Below the pieces are notes generated by a model. The model saw nothing but the letters and a program-made list of their open reading frames with translations, ran no database searches and was not told the origin of the DNA. A program made the translations under genes and the position numbers. Positions 12,374 through 25,216 of a DNA stretch of 64,000 nucleotides are shown here, one piece after another (positions within the stretch are counted from its first letter, which is position 1; every line of letters starts with the position of its first letter). Source of the stretch: Vitrella brassicaformis (lineage: Eukaryota > Sar > Vitrellaceae); NCBI GenBank assembly GCA_001179505.1, contig CDMY01001000.1, forward strand, positions 10,476 through 74,475, read 5' to 3'.

Positions 12374-13536
12374 CTGCAGTGGACAGACGCACACAGACAC
12401 CACTCGTCAGAGGCAGGCGCTGGTCATTGTGCAGATGTGCCACAAGGGCATTGCAAGGTGTCCTTGGGATGGTCTGTCTGTGTGTGGTGGATGGCCTGCT
12501 GTTCGGCAGCGTCGCCCTCGTCCACTCTCGGCAGCTGGATGTAGCACGCCTCCTCAACACCACTGGGGCGTCTGTCGCCGTCTCTCACACTGTCGGCCTC
12601 CTGGCCCTGCGCGCGTGGGGTGCGCTGCGTGTGCAACAAACCCCACATCTTCGCCACACGGGCTCCCCGAGACGCCCGGCCCCCCCTCCCCGCCCCCACA
12701 TGATGGCCAGGATTTGCTTCGATGAATTCGAATTCAAATTTCGTTCGTCACACACGGCGTGATACCACAGACAGGCATTGACCAAATTGACCACACAGCA
12801 ACTCAGTGCGCTCGATGAGTCGACATGTACGCAGGCAGAGAGAGCAGAGGCAGGCGCACACAGACATGATGAGAGTCCCCCTCCCTTTTGCAAGAGAGCA
12901 CGACAGACAGCAATCAACACACTCACGGCTCCATCACGACAGGCCGACCGCTACAAGACAACGGGTGGAGAAGCAACACACATACACACAGAGAGGGGCT
13001 GTCAGTGGCCGACTGACCGATAAACCAGCCACGCAGAGCACATCACTCGATCGATGAAGAAGTGTGTCGTTACCCTCCACTGCGCACATGATGCACAATA
13101 CATCGGTCCTCCACATCGGCACATCACATTCATGGACGCTCAATGACATGAACGCACCATAGATACACCACATAGGCCCACCAACAACCGTTCCGCGCTC
13201 ACGCACCAGGCATCCACTGAGTCATTCGTGAGGCTTTTTTTTTCACACGCACACGCACGCAGACACACATCGAGAGACACGAGCACGCCGACAGCGCACA
13301 CACACAGCTTACGGGAGGACGAAGGCAGGCCCGAAAATAGCGTTGCCATGTGAAGCAGAAGGGAGCGCAAGAACAACTCATCGAGAATGTGCCCTGTGCA
13401 GGAAAATAACAGAAGGTCAGATAGCACCAGGAAGAAAAGCTACTGAAAGAACGGCGAAAGAGCTAGTAAGAAGCACGCAACGATGGTGTGTTCGTTCAGC
13501 CAAGTGCAGTGCAGTGCAGTGCAAGCCGCACGTGCC
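12374..13536. other. Intergenic or 5' region upstream of the channel gene
   Basis: May include an upstream non-coding or coding exon of the channel gene, since the sequence before 12373 resembles an intron end. Otherwise CA-rich simple sequence. The frames between 12424 and 12699 are open but have no recognisable protein features. Confidence 0.4.
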
Positions 13537-14739
13537 TTACTCTATCCCCAACACCTCCATCTCAACGTATTCTGTGGAGGGGGGTTTGGAGCCTGCGCCG
13601 TCCCGAAGTATAATTGCTCGCCTCACCTCCCCAACGCGCATCTCCGGCAGAAGCTTTTCTGCTTCTTCGTACCCGGTGTCGTGTTGTGCCCAGGTCACAT
13701 TATCATACTGAGATATCAGATCGCCCACTTTCACTGGCCGCCAAGCAGCATTCACTTTAGCTTTTGGCCTAGTTTCGTCACCGGGGAAGCCCCGCCGCCA
13801 TTCCGTAAACCTGTAGCGGATGACATTGTTCTGCGTTGCAGCCGCCCCAGTGCCGGGCTTGACCACTTGGTACAGCAGCTTCAACGAGGGAGACCAGATG
13901 AATGTCCTGTTGACAAGTTCGTCGGCCGGTCGACGTGTCGCATCCGCACATCCGTCCAACCTGAAAGAAAACAAGAAACAAACTTGACGGCAATCAAGCA
14001 GCCACGACGGCTGCATGCATGACATTGTATTCACTCTCACATTTTGTCCCACGTCGTGTTGGCATACACATCGCCAAGAAGTTGGACCTCGTCAAAATGC
14101 TCCTCGAGAATGGGCCGCCACTGGCCGTCGACTTCCATTATGTAGCCTCCCTGACCATCAAGTTCCTCACCATCAAGGTGGACGCAACGACCGTCGAGGA
14201 CACCCACAGCCTTCCCCGCAGGCTTCAGCTGACCATCACTGACACGAGAAACACAGCGAAGGTGCGGTTGCGCGAGCATCTTGAGGTTGTTACCTGACTT
14301 CCGGCACACCCCGTGTGAATTTGACGTCGGCAAATCTTTTGATGTCTTTCCAGCAGCTCGACCGGATCGGCCGGCGAAGGCCCTCCGCCTCTATCTGATG
14401 GCAATCATCGCTGTCGAAGTATACAAAGCAACCTTGGAGCAACCCAATCGCCTTGTCAGTCGCTCGCATCGTCAGAGCCACCCCTGGAACCACACACAGC
14501 CACGGACAGCAGTCGAGTTCCCCCTCCTTTATGTACACACTCAGAGTCCCATGGCATTGCTCACTTGACGCTGGGTTCCTTCTTGCCCTCAGCAGTCTGT
14601 TCACACGGCTCGGGCGAGAGATCTTGGACAGATCTGCTACAAGGAAGCCACCAGATGAACGGAGAGGGGCGAGATGACGCCCTTCTCCCATATGTCCCAG
14701 GGCCGCAGCAACGATAGCAAGCCACAAAGCCATCATCAT
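13537..14739 (-). CDS. Secreted FKBP-like family protein B with two N-modules
   Basis: The ATG at 14739 starts a signal peptide (MMMALWLAIVAAALG). After a Ser/Arg-rich segment and an intron comes a first N-module, AIGLLQGCFVYFDSDDCHQI, followed by CWKDIKRFADVKF (about 14460-14300). A second module follows in the next exon: AVGVLDGRCVHLDGEELDGQ, then GGYIMEVDGQW (about 14215-14110). After an intron with a TTTCTTTCAG acceptor comes the FKBP-like domain, from LLYQVVKPGTGAAATQNNVI to LPEMRVGEVRRAII and a final VEMEVLGIE. The stop is at 13537. This copy is the most divergent of the group and the only one I see with a signal peptide. It has no KRRR stretch, so it probably works outside the nucleus (secretory route). 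It lies head-to-head with Lon, about 210 bp apart. Confidence 0.7.
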
Positions 14740-14951
14740 GAGCACGTCGAGACGTTCTTTCGCAGGTTTGATGAATTTGATGGCTCCACAGAGACGAATG
14801 ATGCTCCTCACTGCGCTCTTCGTCCGAAAACAGTACCTTCACCGTGGGAGTGGGTCGACAATCCACTGGTAGCTCGCAAAATTGTGTCGTTCCTTGATGA
14901 AGACGCGTTGTTGTGAAGACAGCCGCTGATCTGGCTGCTGCCTGTCGAATC

Positions 14952-17900
14952 ATGCTGACTCGGTTATCCACTCCCGCGTTGCGCCACTGGCCGACGCTTC
15001 GCAGCTCTGTTTCATCGGCATGCCTGCCTCATCAGCACGCCCGTCCCCCCGTCCACTGCTCCCTCACATCAGCCCATCGGTCCTTCGCCGGACGGCGGAA
15101 AGGCGGCGACCACAAGAGGTGGCACAGACACGCAGAGCACGCAGCGGAGGAAGGTGAAGCGGCAGATGGATCAGCGGCGGGCGGTGCCGGTGCGGCAGAA
15201 GCAGCTAGTGGGGAGTCGGCTAGGGCAGAGGGAGAGGGATCTGCGGATTCTGGCGGCGCGAGCCACGTTCCGTCGGTCATCCGTGGAGTGCCTCATTTCC
15301 CGCAGTTGTTTGCGGTGCCTCTGTTCCGGAAGCCGGCGTTTCCCGGGTTTTATCAGATTCTGCAGGTGCAGGACAAGGAGGTGGTGGACTTCCTGCTCGA
15401 CCTCAGGAAGAAGGGGCAGGAGTTCGTCGGGGCGTTCCTCACTAAGGTGAGTGGGGGACGGAAGGAGCCGATTGATGAGTGGATCTGAGGGATAGTGGTT
15501 TGCCATCTGTCTGTGTGTGTGTCTTTGTCTTTAGGAGGAGCCCAAGTCTGATGATGAAGAGACCTACGTGGCCACACTCAGAGTCGACGCAGGTGCATGG
15601 ACGGCCAGACAGACAGACATGCACATTGAGGGGCCTATTCCACGTGTGTGTGGGTGGGTGTGCAGGGAAGGTGGCCAAGATCGAGGACATGTACGACACG
15701 GGGTCGATCATCCACGTGCTCAACTTCGTGCCGCACCAGAACTCCCAGGGTGGGCAGCTGATCGTCATGCCGCACAAGCGCATCCGGATGCTGGGGCCCA
15801 CCGACATGGACCAGAAGAGCAACGTCCTCTGGAATGTTAAGGTCGAGTACCTGCAGGACGAGATGATCAAATTCGAGAAAAACACCACACTCAAGGTCAG
15901 TGAGTGACACACAGCGAGACAGACACACACATACACATGGCGCTCATTGCGTTGTGTTCGTCAGGCGCTGCATCATGAGATCGTGGCCACGTTGAAGGAG
16001 CTGTTGAGGACGTCATACTTCTACAAGGAGCACTTCGAATCGGTCAGCCGTGCAGATCTGCACACAACACGTGTGTATCCACGCACACACACTCTCTGTC
16101 CCTCCCTTCGTGTGTGTTATCCATTCATCCATCAGGTGATTCGCTTCTACAACCTCGACTACCCAGCTAAGCTGGCTGATCTCGTGGCGGGCATCTCCAT
16201 GGCCAAGAGAGAGGAACTGCAAAACGTCCTCGCAGTGAGTCGTCAAGGCCAAGGCCATACACTCACACACGCACACGACAGATGGTTCCACACCCAGCAC
16301 ACACAGTCATGACGTCCATGTGCGAGTGTGTGTGCAGGAGGAGAACATCGAGCAGCGTCTGAGTCTGGTGCTCGAGATCGCAAAGAAAGACCTGGAGTTC
16401 GCAAAACTACAGGTACGCCCTCACACAGAGACATAAAACACCTTTCCCAGATGCACTCACTGGTCTGTCTGTCTGTGTGTGTGTGTGTGTGTTGTGTGCG
16501 TGGCTTTGACTGCAGTCCCAGGTGCGTGCCCAGGTTGAGGAGAAGATCTCCAAGGAGCAGCGCAAGTACCTCCTCATGGAGCAGCTCAAGTCGATCAAGA
16601 GAGAGCTGGGGCTCGAGAAAGACGACAAGGAAACCATCATACAGGTACGTACACAACACCCACCACTTGACTAACACAGACGGATCGACCGATGCGTGTG
16701 TGTGTTGGTCAGGGCTTCCATGACGCCATCAAAGACAAGACCGTCCCTGAGGAGGCCAAGAAGGTCAGCAATGCACCGACGCACATTCTCGCGTCACACA
16801 CATGCCTTCGTGTGTTCATCTACAGGTGATAGACCACGAGCTGTCCCGCCTGTCGTCCCTGGAGATGTCGTCGAGTGAGTTCAACGTGTGCCGCACCTAC
16901 CTCGAGTGGCTGACCAGCCTGCCATGGGGACACCACACCGACGACAACCAAGACATCAAAAAGGCCGAGGTGAGAGCGGAAGTCGCCGACCGACGGCACA
17001 CACGTACTGGTGTTTGATGATGTGGTGTGTGCAGCAAATCTTGAACGAGGACCATTACGGCCTGCAGGACGTCAAGGATCGCATTCTCGAGTTCATGGTG
17101 ACGCATGACACACAACACACAGACGCGCCAGACGTCATTCTATGCGCTCCCTCCCTCTGTCTATCTGTGTGTCTGTCAGGCGGTGAATGTGCTTAAAGGC
17201 GACGTGCAGGGCAAGATTATGTGTCTGGTGGGCCCCCCTGGCGTCGGTAAGACGTCCATCGGCCGGTCCGTGGCGCGAGCCCTCGACCGCAAGTTCTACC
17301 GCTTCTCGCTGGGCGGGCTCTTCGACGTGGCCGAGCTGAGAGGACACAGACGCACATACGTGGGCGCCATGCCCGGCAAGCTCATCCAGGTGGGTGGGGG
17401 ATAATGGACCGGAGTTTCGTACGTCTGATGGTGTCCCTGTGTGTCGTGCAGGCGTTGAAGGCCAGCGGTTCGTGCAACCCCGTGATTCTGCTCGATGAAG
17501 TCGACAAACTGGTCAGTCGGTCGGTCGGGCGCCCTTTGTCATGGATATATGGATGCGATGGATGCGCTCTTTGTCATGATGGCTTGCAGGGTCGTGATTT
17601 CCGCGGCGATCCCGCCTCTGCGTTGCTTGAGATTCTGGACCCCAGCCAAAACAACACGTTCAGGTAACCGCACAGACAGATAGACAGAAATGTACACATT
17701 GCGAGTGTTGGTGAGTTTGGTGTGTGTATGTGTGTGTAGGGATCACTACATGGACGTGCCTGTGGACCTGTCAAAGGTGCTCTTCCTCTGCACGGCCAAC
17801 ACGTCAGACACAATACCCGGTACGCACTCACCACACAAACCATCACAGACTCACAGACGTGCGGCCGCATCGATGGGGGGGGCCCTTCTTTCCGTCTCAG

Positions 17901-19541
17901 CTCCTCTGCTTGACCGTCTTGAGATCATCCGTATCGCCGGATACGTCTTCCAAGTAACCAATCAATCAAACACACATGCCCCACACGCCAGACCATCCAA
18001 CCACACCTCCGTCTGTTGATCGATTCTTCGTTCAGGAGAAGATGGCCATTGCCAATGAGTATCTGATCCCCCAGACGGCCACCGCGACCGGCCTGAAAGA
18101 CGACCAGATAGAGGTGCCGCAGAACGTCATCTCGCGACTCGTCAGGGACTACGCGCGAGAGGCAGGTGTGCGCAACCTCCTCAAGCTCATCGAAAAGGTC
18201 TACAGGAAAGCCGCCCTCAAAATCGTCAAGTGAGTCACAGCACAGTGGCTGCAACATCACCACACACACAGAGGCAGGCGGACAGGATGGTGTGTGGTGC
18301 GTGTTGGCTGTCATGACAGGGACGGTGAGGAGATGGTCAAGGTGGCTTTGGACAACCTGGTCAAATTTGTGGGGCAGCCCACGTTCTTCTCTGACAGGCT
18401 ATATGAGGAAACACCGCCAGGTCAGCCTCCCCCCTCCCCCTCTGCCCCTCCTCGACAATGCACATTCTCTCTCCATCTGTCTGTCTGTCTGTCTGTCTGA
18501 CCTCAGGGGTCGTGATGGGTCTGGCGTGGACTCAGCTGGGCGGCGCGACGCTCTATGTGGAGGCCACTGGTCGGCTCAAGAAGGACATCAGGGGGGGAGA
18601 GGTGCCCGTAAACACTCAGCCTGACGAGGCCATCGAGGCAAGCGACGAGAAGGAGTCAGACGAGGGCGAAGAACGAGAAACCGACAAACCCAAAAAGAGG
18701 TTAGACACGGACAGACAGGTGGTGTGATGCATTCCATCCATCCCTCCATCCATCGGTCTCACGTGTTGCTCTGTGTGTGCGCCAGGCCACCATCTGACGA
18801 CGAGACTCCTGACTCATCGATGGGCGGTCCCTTCAAGGTGACCGGCCAGCTGGGCAGCGTCATGAGCGAGAGCTCCCAGATCGCCCTCACCTTCACCCGC
18901 AACTTCGTCAAGACCATCGACCCCAAGAACAGCTTCCTGGACCAGGCGACGATCCACCTGCACGTGCCCGAGGGCGCCACGCCAAAGGACGGCCCTTCGG
19001 CGGGCATCACCATGGCGACGGCACTCGTGTCCCTGGCCGTCAACAAGCCGGTTGTGAGGGATTTGGCCATGACGGGGGAGCTGACGCTGACGGGGCGGGT
19101 GCTGCGGATCGGCGGCGTCAAGGAGAAAGTCATCGCTGCACGGAGAGAAAACGCCCGGGTGAGTGGGCGAGAGAGAGGGGGGGAGGGAAGGAGGGAGGGA
19201 GCGTGTGACAGAGCATCTCATGGATGGATGGATGTGTGTGTGTGGCAGATACTGTTGTTCCCTCTGGACAACAAGAAGGACTACGACGAGCTGGCCGACT
19301 ACATCAAGGTAAGGTGCACACACACGCACACGCCGACAGTTTGAGATCCACGTGTTCATTCATTTGTTTATTGCAGGAGGGTCTGCACGTGTTCTTCGTG
19401 TCCCACTACCGGGATGTGTATAACTATGCCTTTGGGCTGGCCGACGAGGTGCGCAACCTCCCCGCACGAGAAGCCCCACTTCCAGAGGCGCACAGCGCAA
19501 ATGAGCTGCCCATCCCGGCCGCCGCTGCCAACGCCGCATAG
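14952..19541 (+). CDS. LONP1: Mitochondrial Lon protease (AAA+ Ser/Lys protease)
   Basis: ATP-dependent protease of the mitochondrial matrix that degrades damaged proteins. The ATG at 14952 opens an Arg/Ser-rich presequence ([18 protein letters not shown]). About 21 exons can be placed with clean GT/AG borders: 14952-15446, 15535-15592, 15666-15895, 15965-16042, 16136-16234, and so on to 19377-19541. The LON substrate-binding domain starts at about 15280 ([20 protein letters not shown]). The AAA+ module has Walker [14 protein letters not shown] (about 17230), Walker [11 protein letters not shown] (about 17483), and [20 protein letters not shown] (about 17590). [14 protein letters not shown] follows at about 17906. 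The protease domain has the catalytic Ser in [11 protein letters not shown] (about 18986) and the Lys in [12 protein letters not shown] (about 19111). The stop is TAG at 19539-19541. A charged, Glu-rich insert precedes the protease domain (about 18600-18830). All catalytic residues are present. Confidence 0.97.
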
Positions 19542-20930
19542 GCACACACTCGCTGCCGCCTTTTTGCCTTCCTGTGAATACGGTGCACACAATGAGTCAT
19601 GAATACTTCTGTCTGTCTGTCTGTCCGTCTGTCCGTCTGTGTGTCATGGCGAGTGTGGTTGAGCCTTTATGATGCCGGGCCGGGTGGAAGCCAGCCGGCC
19701 ACATGGATGGCATGCTGTGGCTGGATGCGTTCATTCCTTCGTTGCGTGCCTTGGTGTGGTGTGAATGTGTGGGCCAGTGACGTACGTGTACATGAGTGAA
19801 TGCCTCCCTGTCTGTCTGTCTGTCTGCCTTGGTGATCGACTCGACGCTGACTTGCCTGCCTGCCTGCCTTGATGTACAGAACAGACACAGTCTGAATGAA
19901 ATGAATGTATGAAACTGATCCGATCCACACTGCTGGCAATCTAATCTGCCGACGATCTGCCATCTGCCGACACAGTCAGTGTGTGGGTGTGGGTGTGTGG
20001 GTGGTGTGGGTGTGTCTGCCAGGAGCGGCAGCAGACAACTAATACGACTGTAAGCCAGTGGGTGCATGAGGGAGACATGAGACCGGACATCTGCGCCAAT
20101 GGATGCCTGTCTGTCTGTCTGTCTGTCAGTCAGTCAGAGAGGGCGGCCGTGGCGAGGCCATCGAGAAGGAGGCGCAGCGTGTGTGTCGGTCGAGTGACGG
20201 TGCCGTCACGCAGCAAGTCCGTCCTCGGCGAGAAGGGAAGGAACAGCTCACCCAGCACCTGGCCGCACTCAGGGCACAGAACGGTAGGTACGCCTTCCAC
20301 GCCTTTCATGTGTGTGTGCCTGCACTCACTCACGCTGCTTGCCTTCCTTCAGATGAGTACTTATATATTGTCGCCGTCTGGCTGCGCTTGCTACGTTCGA
20401 GAAGGATTGAGGACAAGCGGCAGGTGGAGACAGCGATAAGGACGATAGCTAAGGGGCGGAGCTTCGGAGCGGGCAGCAGCTTACTGATATGTACACAGTC
20501 TCATCGGTGTTGGTGTTGGTGTGCTACACACTTTGCGAGCAACTGACTGCTTGCAGCTCAATAAATTGTGCAGTCGGCTGACTGTGGACGCGAGTGAATG
20601 CAATGCAGTAAGCGTGTCGAAAGGTCCGGCAATTACTTAGTGTCCCATTGATTGATTGCGGCCGGTCAGTCAGTCAATCAATTGAGTCATGTCAGGCAGA
20701 CAGGCAGCCAGGATCACAGATATCGTCCGCACCCTCTCTCTCAACCACAGCCAGTCTCATGCCAATCTATCTAATGGGCTGCCTGCGTGGCTGGCTTGTA
20801 GGCATGGTCAGTCTATGCCTTGCTGTTTGCCGCCCCCTCGCGTGTGCCGTGCCTGTGTGTGCCTGCAGTGGATGGATTGTCGTCAGCTACCTAAGGAGGG
20901 AGAGAGGGAGGCCGTCTGCTCCTCTCTCTC
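19542..20930. other. Spacer rich in TGTC and TGCC tandem repeats
   Basis: Simple repeats dominate 19600-20130. One weak two-exon candidate (20103-20546) is listed separately. Nothing is recognisable from 20550 to 20930. Confidence 0.5.
20103..20546 (+). CDS. Possible small two-exon gene or orphan exon pair
   Basis: A good donor (AACG followed by GTAGGT near 20284) and an acceptor (CTTCCTTCAG before 20353) join two open segments in frame. They give a charged helical peptide containing QLTQHLAALRAQN, then DEYLYIVAVWLRLLRSRRIE. The first codons are encoded by TGTC repeat, so the start is not credible as written. On the opposite strand the same DNA encodes CPECGQVLGEL, a zinc-ribbon-like string, so the coding strand is uncertain. 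No family recognised. Confidence 0.2.
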   Translation: MPVCLSVCQSVREGGRGEAIEKEAQRVCRSSDGAVTQQVRPRREGKEQLTQHLAALRAQNGRYAFHAFHVCVPALTHAACLPSDEYLYIVAVWLRLLRSRRIEDKRQVETAIRTIAKGRSFGAGSSLLICTQSHRCWCWCATHFASN

Positions 20931-22313
20931 TCAACGCTCGGAAGGCAGCTTAAAGTCTGATGGATGGATAAACACACAGAAATCACTGTGAGTGGCTGTG
21001 AACGTACGTGAAAGACACGTGAAAGACACACACGTACCTTTGTCCCCGGGAAAAGAGACGGTGAATATCTGGTTGAGCATCGACCCTTTCTCGGCGGGCG
21101 GAGAGTACCTTACCCCCAGGCCCTTCACCTTAAGATCCACCATACACGGTGGTTTTCTACACAGGTCTTTGACGGTGATTTTCTATACACACACACACAC
21201 ACACACGCGAAGAGAGAGAGAGAGAGTGTACATCACTCACTCGACACTTGCTCGCCACACATCACTTTCAATATTTATTTATGATGTTCTGTAGGTGCGT
21301 GTTGTGATTGGAGACTTACTGGGTTGGCAGTCATGCAGAAGTGTCCGTCGCCCTCGGCAAGTGTGTGCAGGAGTTCCTTCGCGCAGACCGACTTGGCGTC
21401 ATCCTCGCTCTTGCAAGTGCCCTGCACACACACAGACACACACACACACACACATAAACGTATAAATGCCCATTTTCATCCATTTATCCATACACTCACT
21501 CACCTTGCCGATGGCTTTCGTCGGCCATTTGTCATTGTCGGTGTCGACATATGCCTTGTTGACCACGCACACCTTCCCCTTGCCGCAGGCGCTCATATAC
21601 CCGTGATACCCCTGGCCGCTCATGCTCCAGTAGCGGTAGATGTCAAAGATAATCGTAAAATCCAGGCCCCAGGGTGCCAGTTGCTCCTCTGTCTTCTCTA
21701 TGGGCTCTTCGGGCTTGAAGACTACCTCGCACCCGAAAAGAGCATCTTGGAAGATGGGAAACACCCACCATGGATGTCGCCGTACTGTACAGTAAGTACA
21801 GTGCCACCTTCTACGTGTGTGCATACCCGTGTTGGCCAGCCCCTGCATGGTCGTGGCCATGTGCTCGATGGCCGTCACGGCATGGCCACTCGCCGTGAGG
21901 GCCTTGCCGCTCGCCGTGTGTGCGGCCTGGGCGATGCGCTTGGCCTCGCCGAGTGCCGCCTGCAGATGGGCAGCCGACGAAGTCCCGCCTGCAGCCATCA
22001 CACACACACGTCCATCACATCCATCTTTCCATGGCTCTTTTGGGAAGATCTGACCCACCATGTTTCTCGATGAAGGCGCTTTTCTCCTCAGAGAGCGGGC
22101 ATGAGGCATCCCGCCCTGCCTCGCCCACACAACAACAGCACGTCCATTCGCACCAAAGATCAGGAATGCACCAGATCAACGCGTGTATGTATCGGCGTAA
22201 AGGGCTTTCCTGCGCCTACCGATGCATCCGCCCGGCTGTGGTTGGTCACTGGCCGTCTGGACGGTCCCGCAAAGGCCCATCAAAAGCGCCAAAATCACGG
22301 CCATCGACACCAT
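20931..22313 (-). CDS. Secreted protein of unknown function
   Basis: The ATG at 22313 begins a signal peptide (MVSMAVILALLMGLCGTVQT) followed by GGCIG and a GTAGGC donor. Later exons encode CPLSEEKSAFIEKHG, an Ala/His/Thr heptad-like helix (AKRIAQAAHTASGKALTASG, about 21950-21870), and then a Cys-containing region. That region includes LDFTIIFDIYRYWSMSGQGY, ACGKGKVCVVNKAYVDTDND and EDDAKSVCAKELLHTLAEGD. The last exons read VRYSPPAEKGSMLNQIFTVS and end DFKLPSER with the stop at 20931. The six or so cysteines fit an extracellular fold. I do not recognise the family. The start codon overlaps that of the divergent gene C on the other strand, inside CCATGG. Confidence 0.6.
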
Positions 22314-23313
22314 GGTGCTTGTGGGTGCTGGGGTGGGCGGCAAAATAAGAGCGCAGGAAACGCGAGGACTGGACGAGACCAACCCAAAAATCGACCCGAA
22401 GGGAATTTACCATGCGCCCCGCAAAGATCCGCCGTTCATGTTCTCAAGAATTGAGAAAGGTCAACCTGCCCAAACCCTGTCACCCAAACCCTACTTGAAT
22501 CGTTCCCCCTACCTCTCTCTTCACACAGACGAGATGGATACATACGAGTGGGATCCCAAGCACAATCGTATGACCATCTGCTTCGACAACCACGAGTGAG
22601 TCACCTGCACACCAAACACGCGTGTCTGTTGCATGATCCTGATCTGGCTTCCCTCGTGTGTGTCAGGCCGTCTGCGGGCACCAAGCGACGACGTCCACAC
22701 GACCAGCAGCAGAACGACGACACGCCGCCACCACCATCACCACAACCAACAGCAACAGCACGTGAGAGAGCCACGGCCACCAACGGCAGCAGCGTCTGTG
22801 AGGGCTTCCCTCGGCACGACAATGGCCTATATCATCAAGTGTGGCGAGTGAGCAGGGGGCGCCGACCAGTCGGCAGTCAGCTCGTGAGGTACGACATGGA
22901 ATGCTGGACTGACGGCTTCGATGGCCTCTACAAGACAGTCGACAACAAGGGGGTGCTGCGCCCTTTGTCTGAGTGTCCTGAGTGGGTTCGGGCGACTCTC
23001 ACTGAAATGCGTGTGTGTGAGGTCCGGCGGGTCATCATGCCGGGCACACACGGGGTGCGCTTCTACCAGATCAATCTGCTTGAGATTCGGTGAGGCCCTC
23101 TCAGCGGCTGTGGGGTGTTCTCAGTGAGCTGTGCATTCTGATCCGCTTCCTCTGTTGTGTGTCAGGTCAGGTGGCGGCTCCAAGAAGCGACGTCACGGCC
23201 GGCACGGCGGGCCACACTCACACTCACGCCCACCAGCCAGTGAAGAAGAAGAGGACGAAGATGCAGCTACGGTGTTGAGCACCAGGGCCAGCGGCTCCAT
23301 CCGCAGCTGGTGA
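22312..23313 (+). CDS. FKBP-like family protein C with basic C-terminal tail
   Basis: The chosen start at 22312 sits in ACCATGG. A second possible start is ATG 22534, just after an intron-like CTTCACACAG. Exon MDTYEWDPKHNRMTICFDN takes the place of the N-module seen in other copies and matches it poorly. After a GTGAGT intron the next exon opens PSAGTKRRRPHDQQQNDD (a basic NLS-like stretch), then Pro/Thr-rich linker. The FKBP-like domain then runs from GLYHQVWRVSRGRRPVG through CWTDGFDGLYK and LTEMRVCEVRRVIMPG to YQINLLEIR. A last exon adds GSKKRRHGRHGG, an acidic EEEEDED run and the TGA at 23311. The extra basic/acidic tail is unique among the copies. A nuclear location is inferred. Confidence 0.6.
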
Positions 23314-24317
23314 ACGTGTTGGTGAATTACTGCGGCTGCTGGCTGTTTGTTGATGGAGATGTACCTATGGTGGACGATCTGTGTGGTGGGCGTGAGTGAC
23401 GGGGAGGGGTCCCGAGGGCTGACCGCATGATGGGCGGACATTCACACACATACTCACACACATGTGGGTGTCACGTCACTGAATGTTTCTTCACGGATGC
23501 GTCTAAGTGGGCCTCGCCATCTGTCTGTGTGTGGTTTTTCTGTCATCTGTCTGGTTTCCTGTCGGCTGTGGGTGGGTGAGTGTTCTCTGTGTGGCCCATT
23601 CGGCCCTGACTGTCTCTGTGGTTGCGCAGAGCACAGTCAGGGCCGATGTGTGTGTGTGTGTGTGTGCCCTGTCTGCCTGCATGTGGAATCGGTTTTTTCT
23701 GTCAATGGTCGAGGCGAATGAGCGTTTTTTGCGAGGACACGAGTCGGTCTCGTGGGCATGGCAGTTTTTCTGCGGTGTCGAGAATGTCTTTTGTGTTTCG
23801 GTGTGCCATATGCATCTGGATTTCTCTGCGTTTGTTCCACGTTTATGAGGCGGTCTGTCTGGGGTGGGTCGCTCAATAAAGGCGACCGGCCTGTGTGAGT
23901 GAGTGTGTGTATTTGTGCGTTTGATTGCCATGATGGATGGATGGGCAAGCGAATGAGACACTCACTTCTTTCTTTCGTCAAGCTTGACATGCTGCGCAAC
24001 CGTCGTCTCAGACACCACACCCCCAACACACACCACCCACTGGACGAGCCAATGAGTGCAGCTAGGGTGGGTGGTCTGGTGGATCGCTGAATAGAGGGGC
24101 CGTGTGAGCTAATGCGCATAATTGTTTGTGGGGGTGTGTTGCCACATGTGGATGAATGAGACACTCGCACCTTGATCAACTCTCACACACCACAGTCAAA
24201 CACCACTGAATTGAGTGAATGTCTGTCTGTCTGTCTTCACTCACAGATAGATGCGCGACATAAGGCTCCCTTAAGCCACTGTGTGCCAGTGCACATGGCA
24301 TAAGTCGCCTAGGGAAA
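23314..24317. other. Intergenic spacer, TG/CA rich
   Basis: Downstream of gene C. Several open frames exist but all are driven by simple sequence. No recognisable exon or RNA. Confidence 0.5.
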
Positions 24318-25120
24318 CCCAGTCATACGAGCATAAGTGCGTTTCGTTGAATCCATTACTTGTGTCTTTGTGGGATGCACTCATGAATACCTGGCAGAAA
24401 ATATCTCATGTGCACAGACAAAAGGCACACCACGGAGGAGGTCTGTCTATCGCAGACGCACACGGTCACAGCTCACACACACGTGTGTCGCTTCCATTCA
24501 GCGATCGATCGACCAGCACACACGCGGGTAGAATAAAAGCAGAAGCGGGCACACACACTCACACTCAACCACAGCAGCAGACAATACAACCAAGGAGCGG
24601 GGGCACCACACACACACGGAGACAGTGACCGACCGATCGATAAACCAGCCGCGAAAAGGATACACACTCACCCACCCATCCACTCATGGCAGACAAGCAG
24701 ACAGACAGACAGACAAACATCAACGCCGCGATAAAAATTCAGCCCGTTGCTGCCTTTCACTCTTGTGGCAAAATGCGACCCACATCGATGGCACTGAGGG
24801 AGAAAGAGTGTAAGAGGCAATCACACACATACCCCCCCGCACACACGCACAGACACACAGAGTGAGAGAGATAAAGAGTGTCACCGATGAATAAGGCAGC
24901 AGCGGAGAGCACACTCGCTCATCCGTCCACTCATGGCGGCCAGGCAGAGACACAGACAGACAGTGAGGGGTCAGAGGCGACGAAACCTGAGGCCCCCCCC
25001 TCCCCTGTGTGCGGCAAAGGTGCTGACAAATGTGCCACAACACAATGGGGAATCACTCAATCACAGACATCACAATGCACTTCCTCCTTCCCTCAAAGCC
25101 GTCAGTCACCCAGTCAGCCA

Positions 25121-25178
25121 GGCGACGAGGGAAAAGCCCCCGGCCACACACATGAGTGTGTGACACACAGCCGCCCCC

Positions 25179-25205
<27 letters not shown>
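25121..25205 (-). repeat. Conserved 3'-flank element of gene D
   Basis: Read on the minus strand it follows the stop codon by about 15 bases. It gives ATGGGGGCGGCTGTGTG, then CACACACTCATGTGTGTGGC and GGGGGCTTTTCCCTCG. The central CACACA-CTCA-TGTGTG can form a six-base-pair hairpin. Related elements follow genes E, F, G, H and J. Confidence 0.7.
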
Positions 25206-25211
<6 letters not shown>

Positions 25212-25216
25212 CTCTC

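Noticed and set aside
20130-20333. Minus-strand CPECGQVLGEL zinc-ribbon-like frame
   Set aside because: Only one Cys pair, no second ribbon half, no start or acceptor that builds a gene, and an equally good exon pair on the plus strand.
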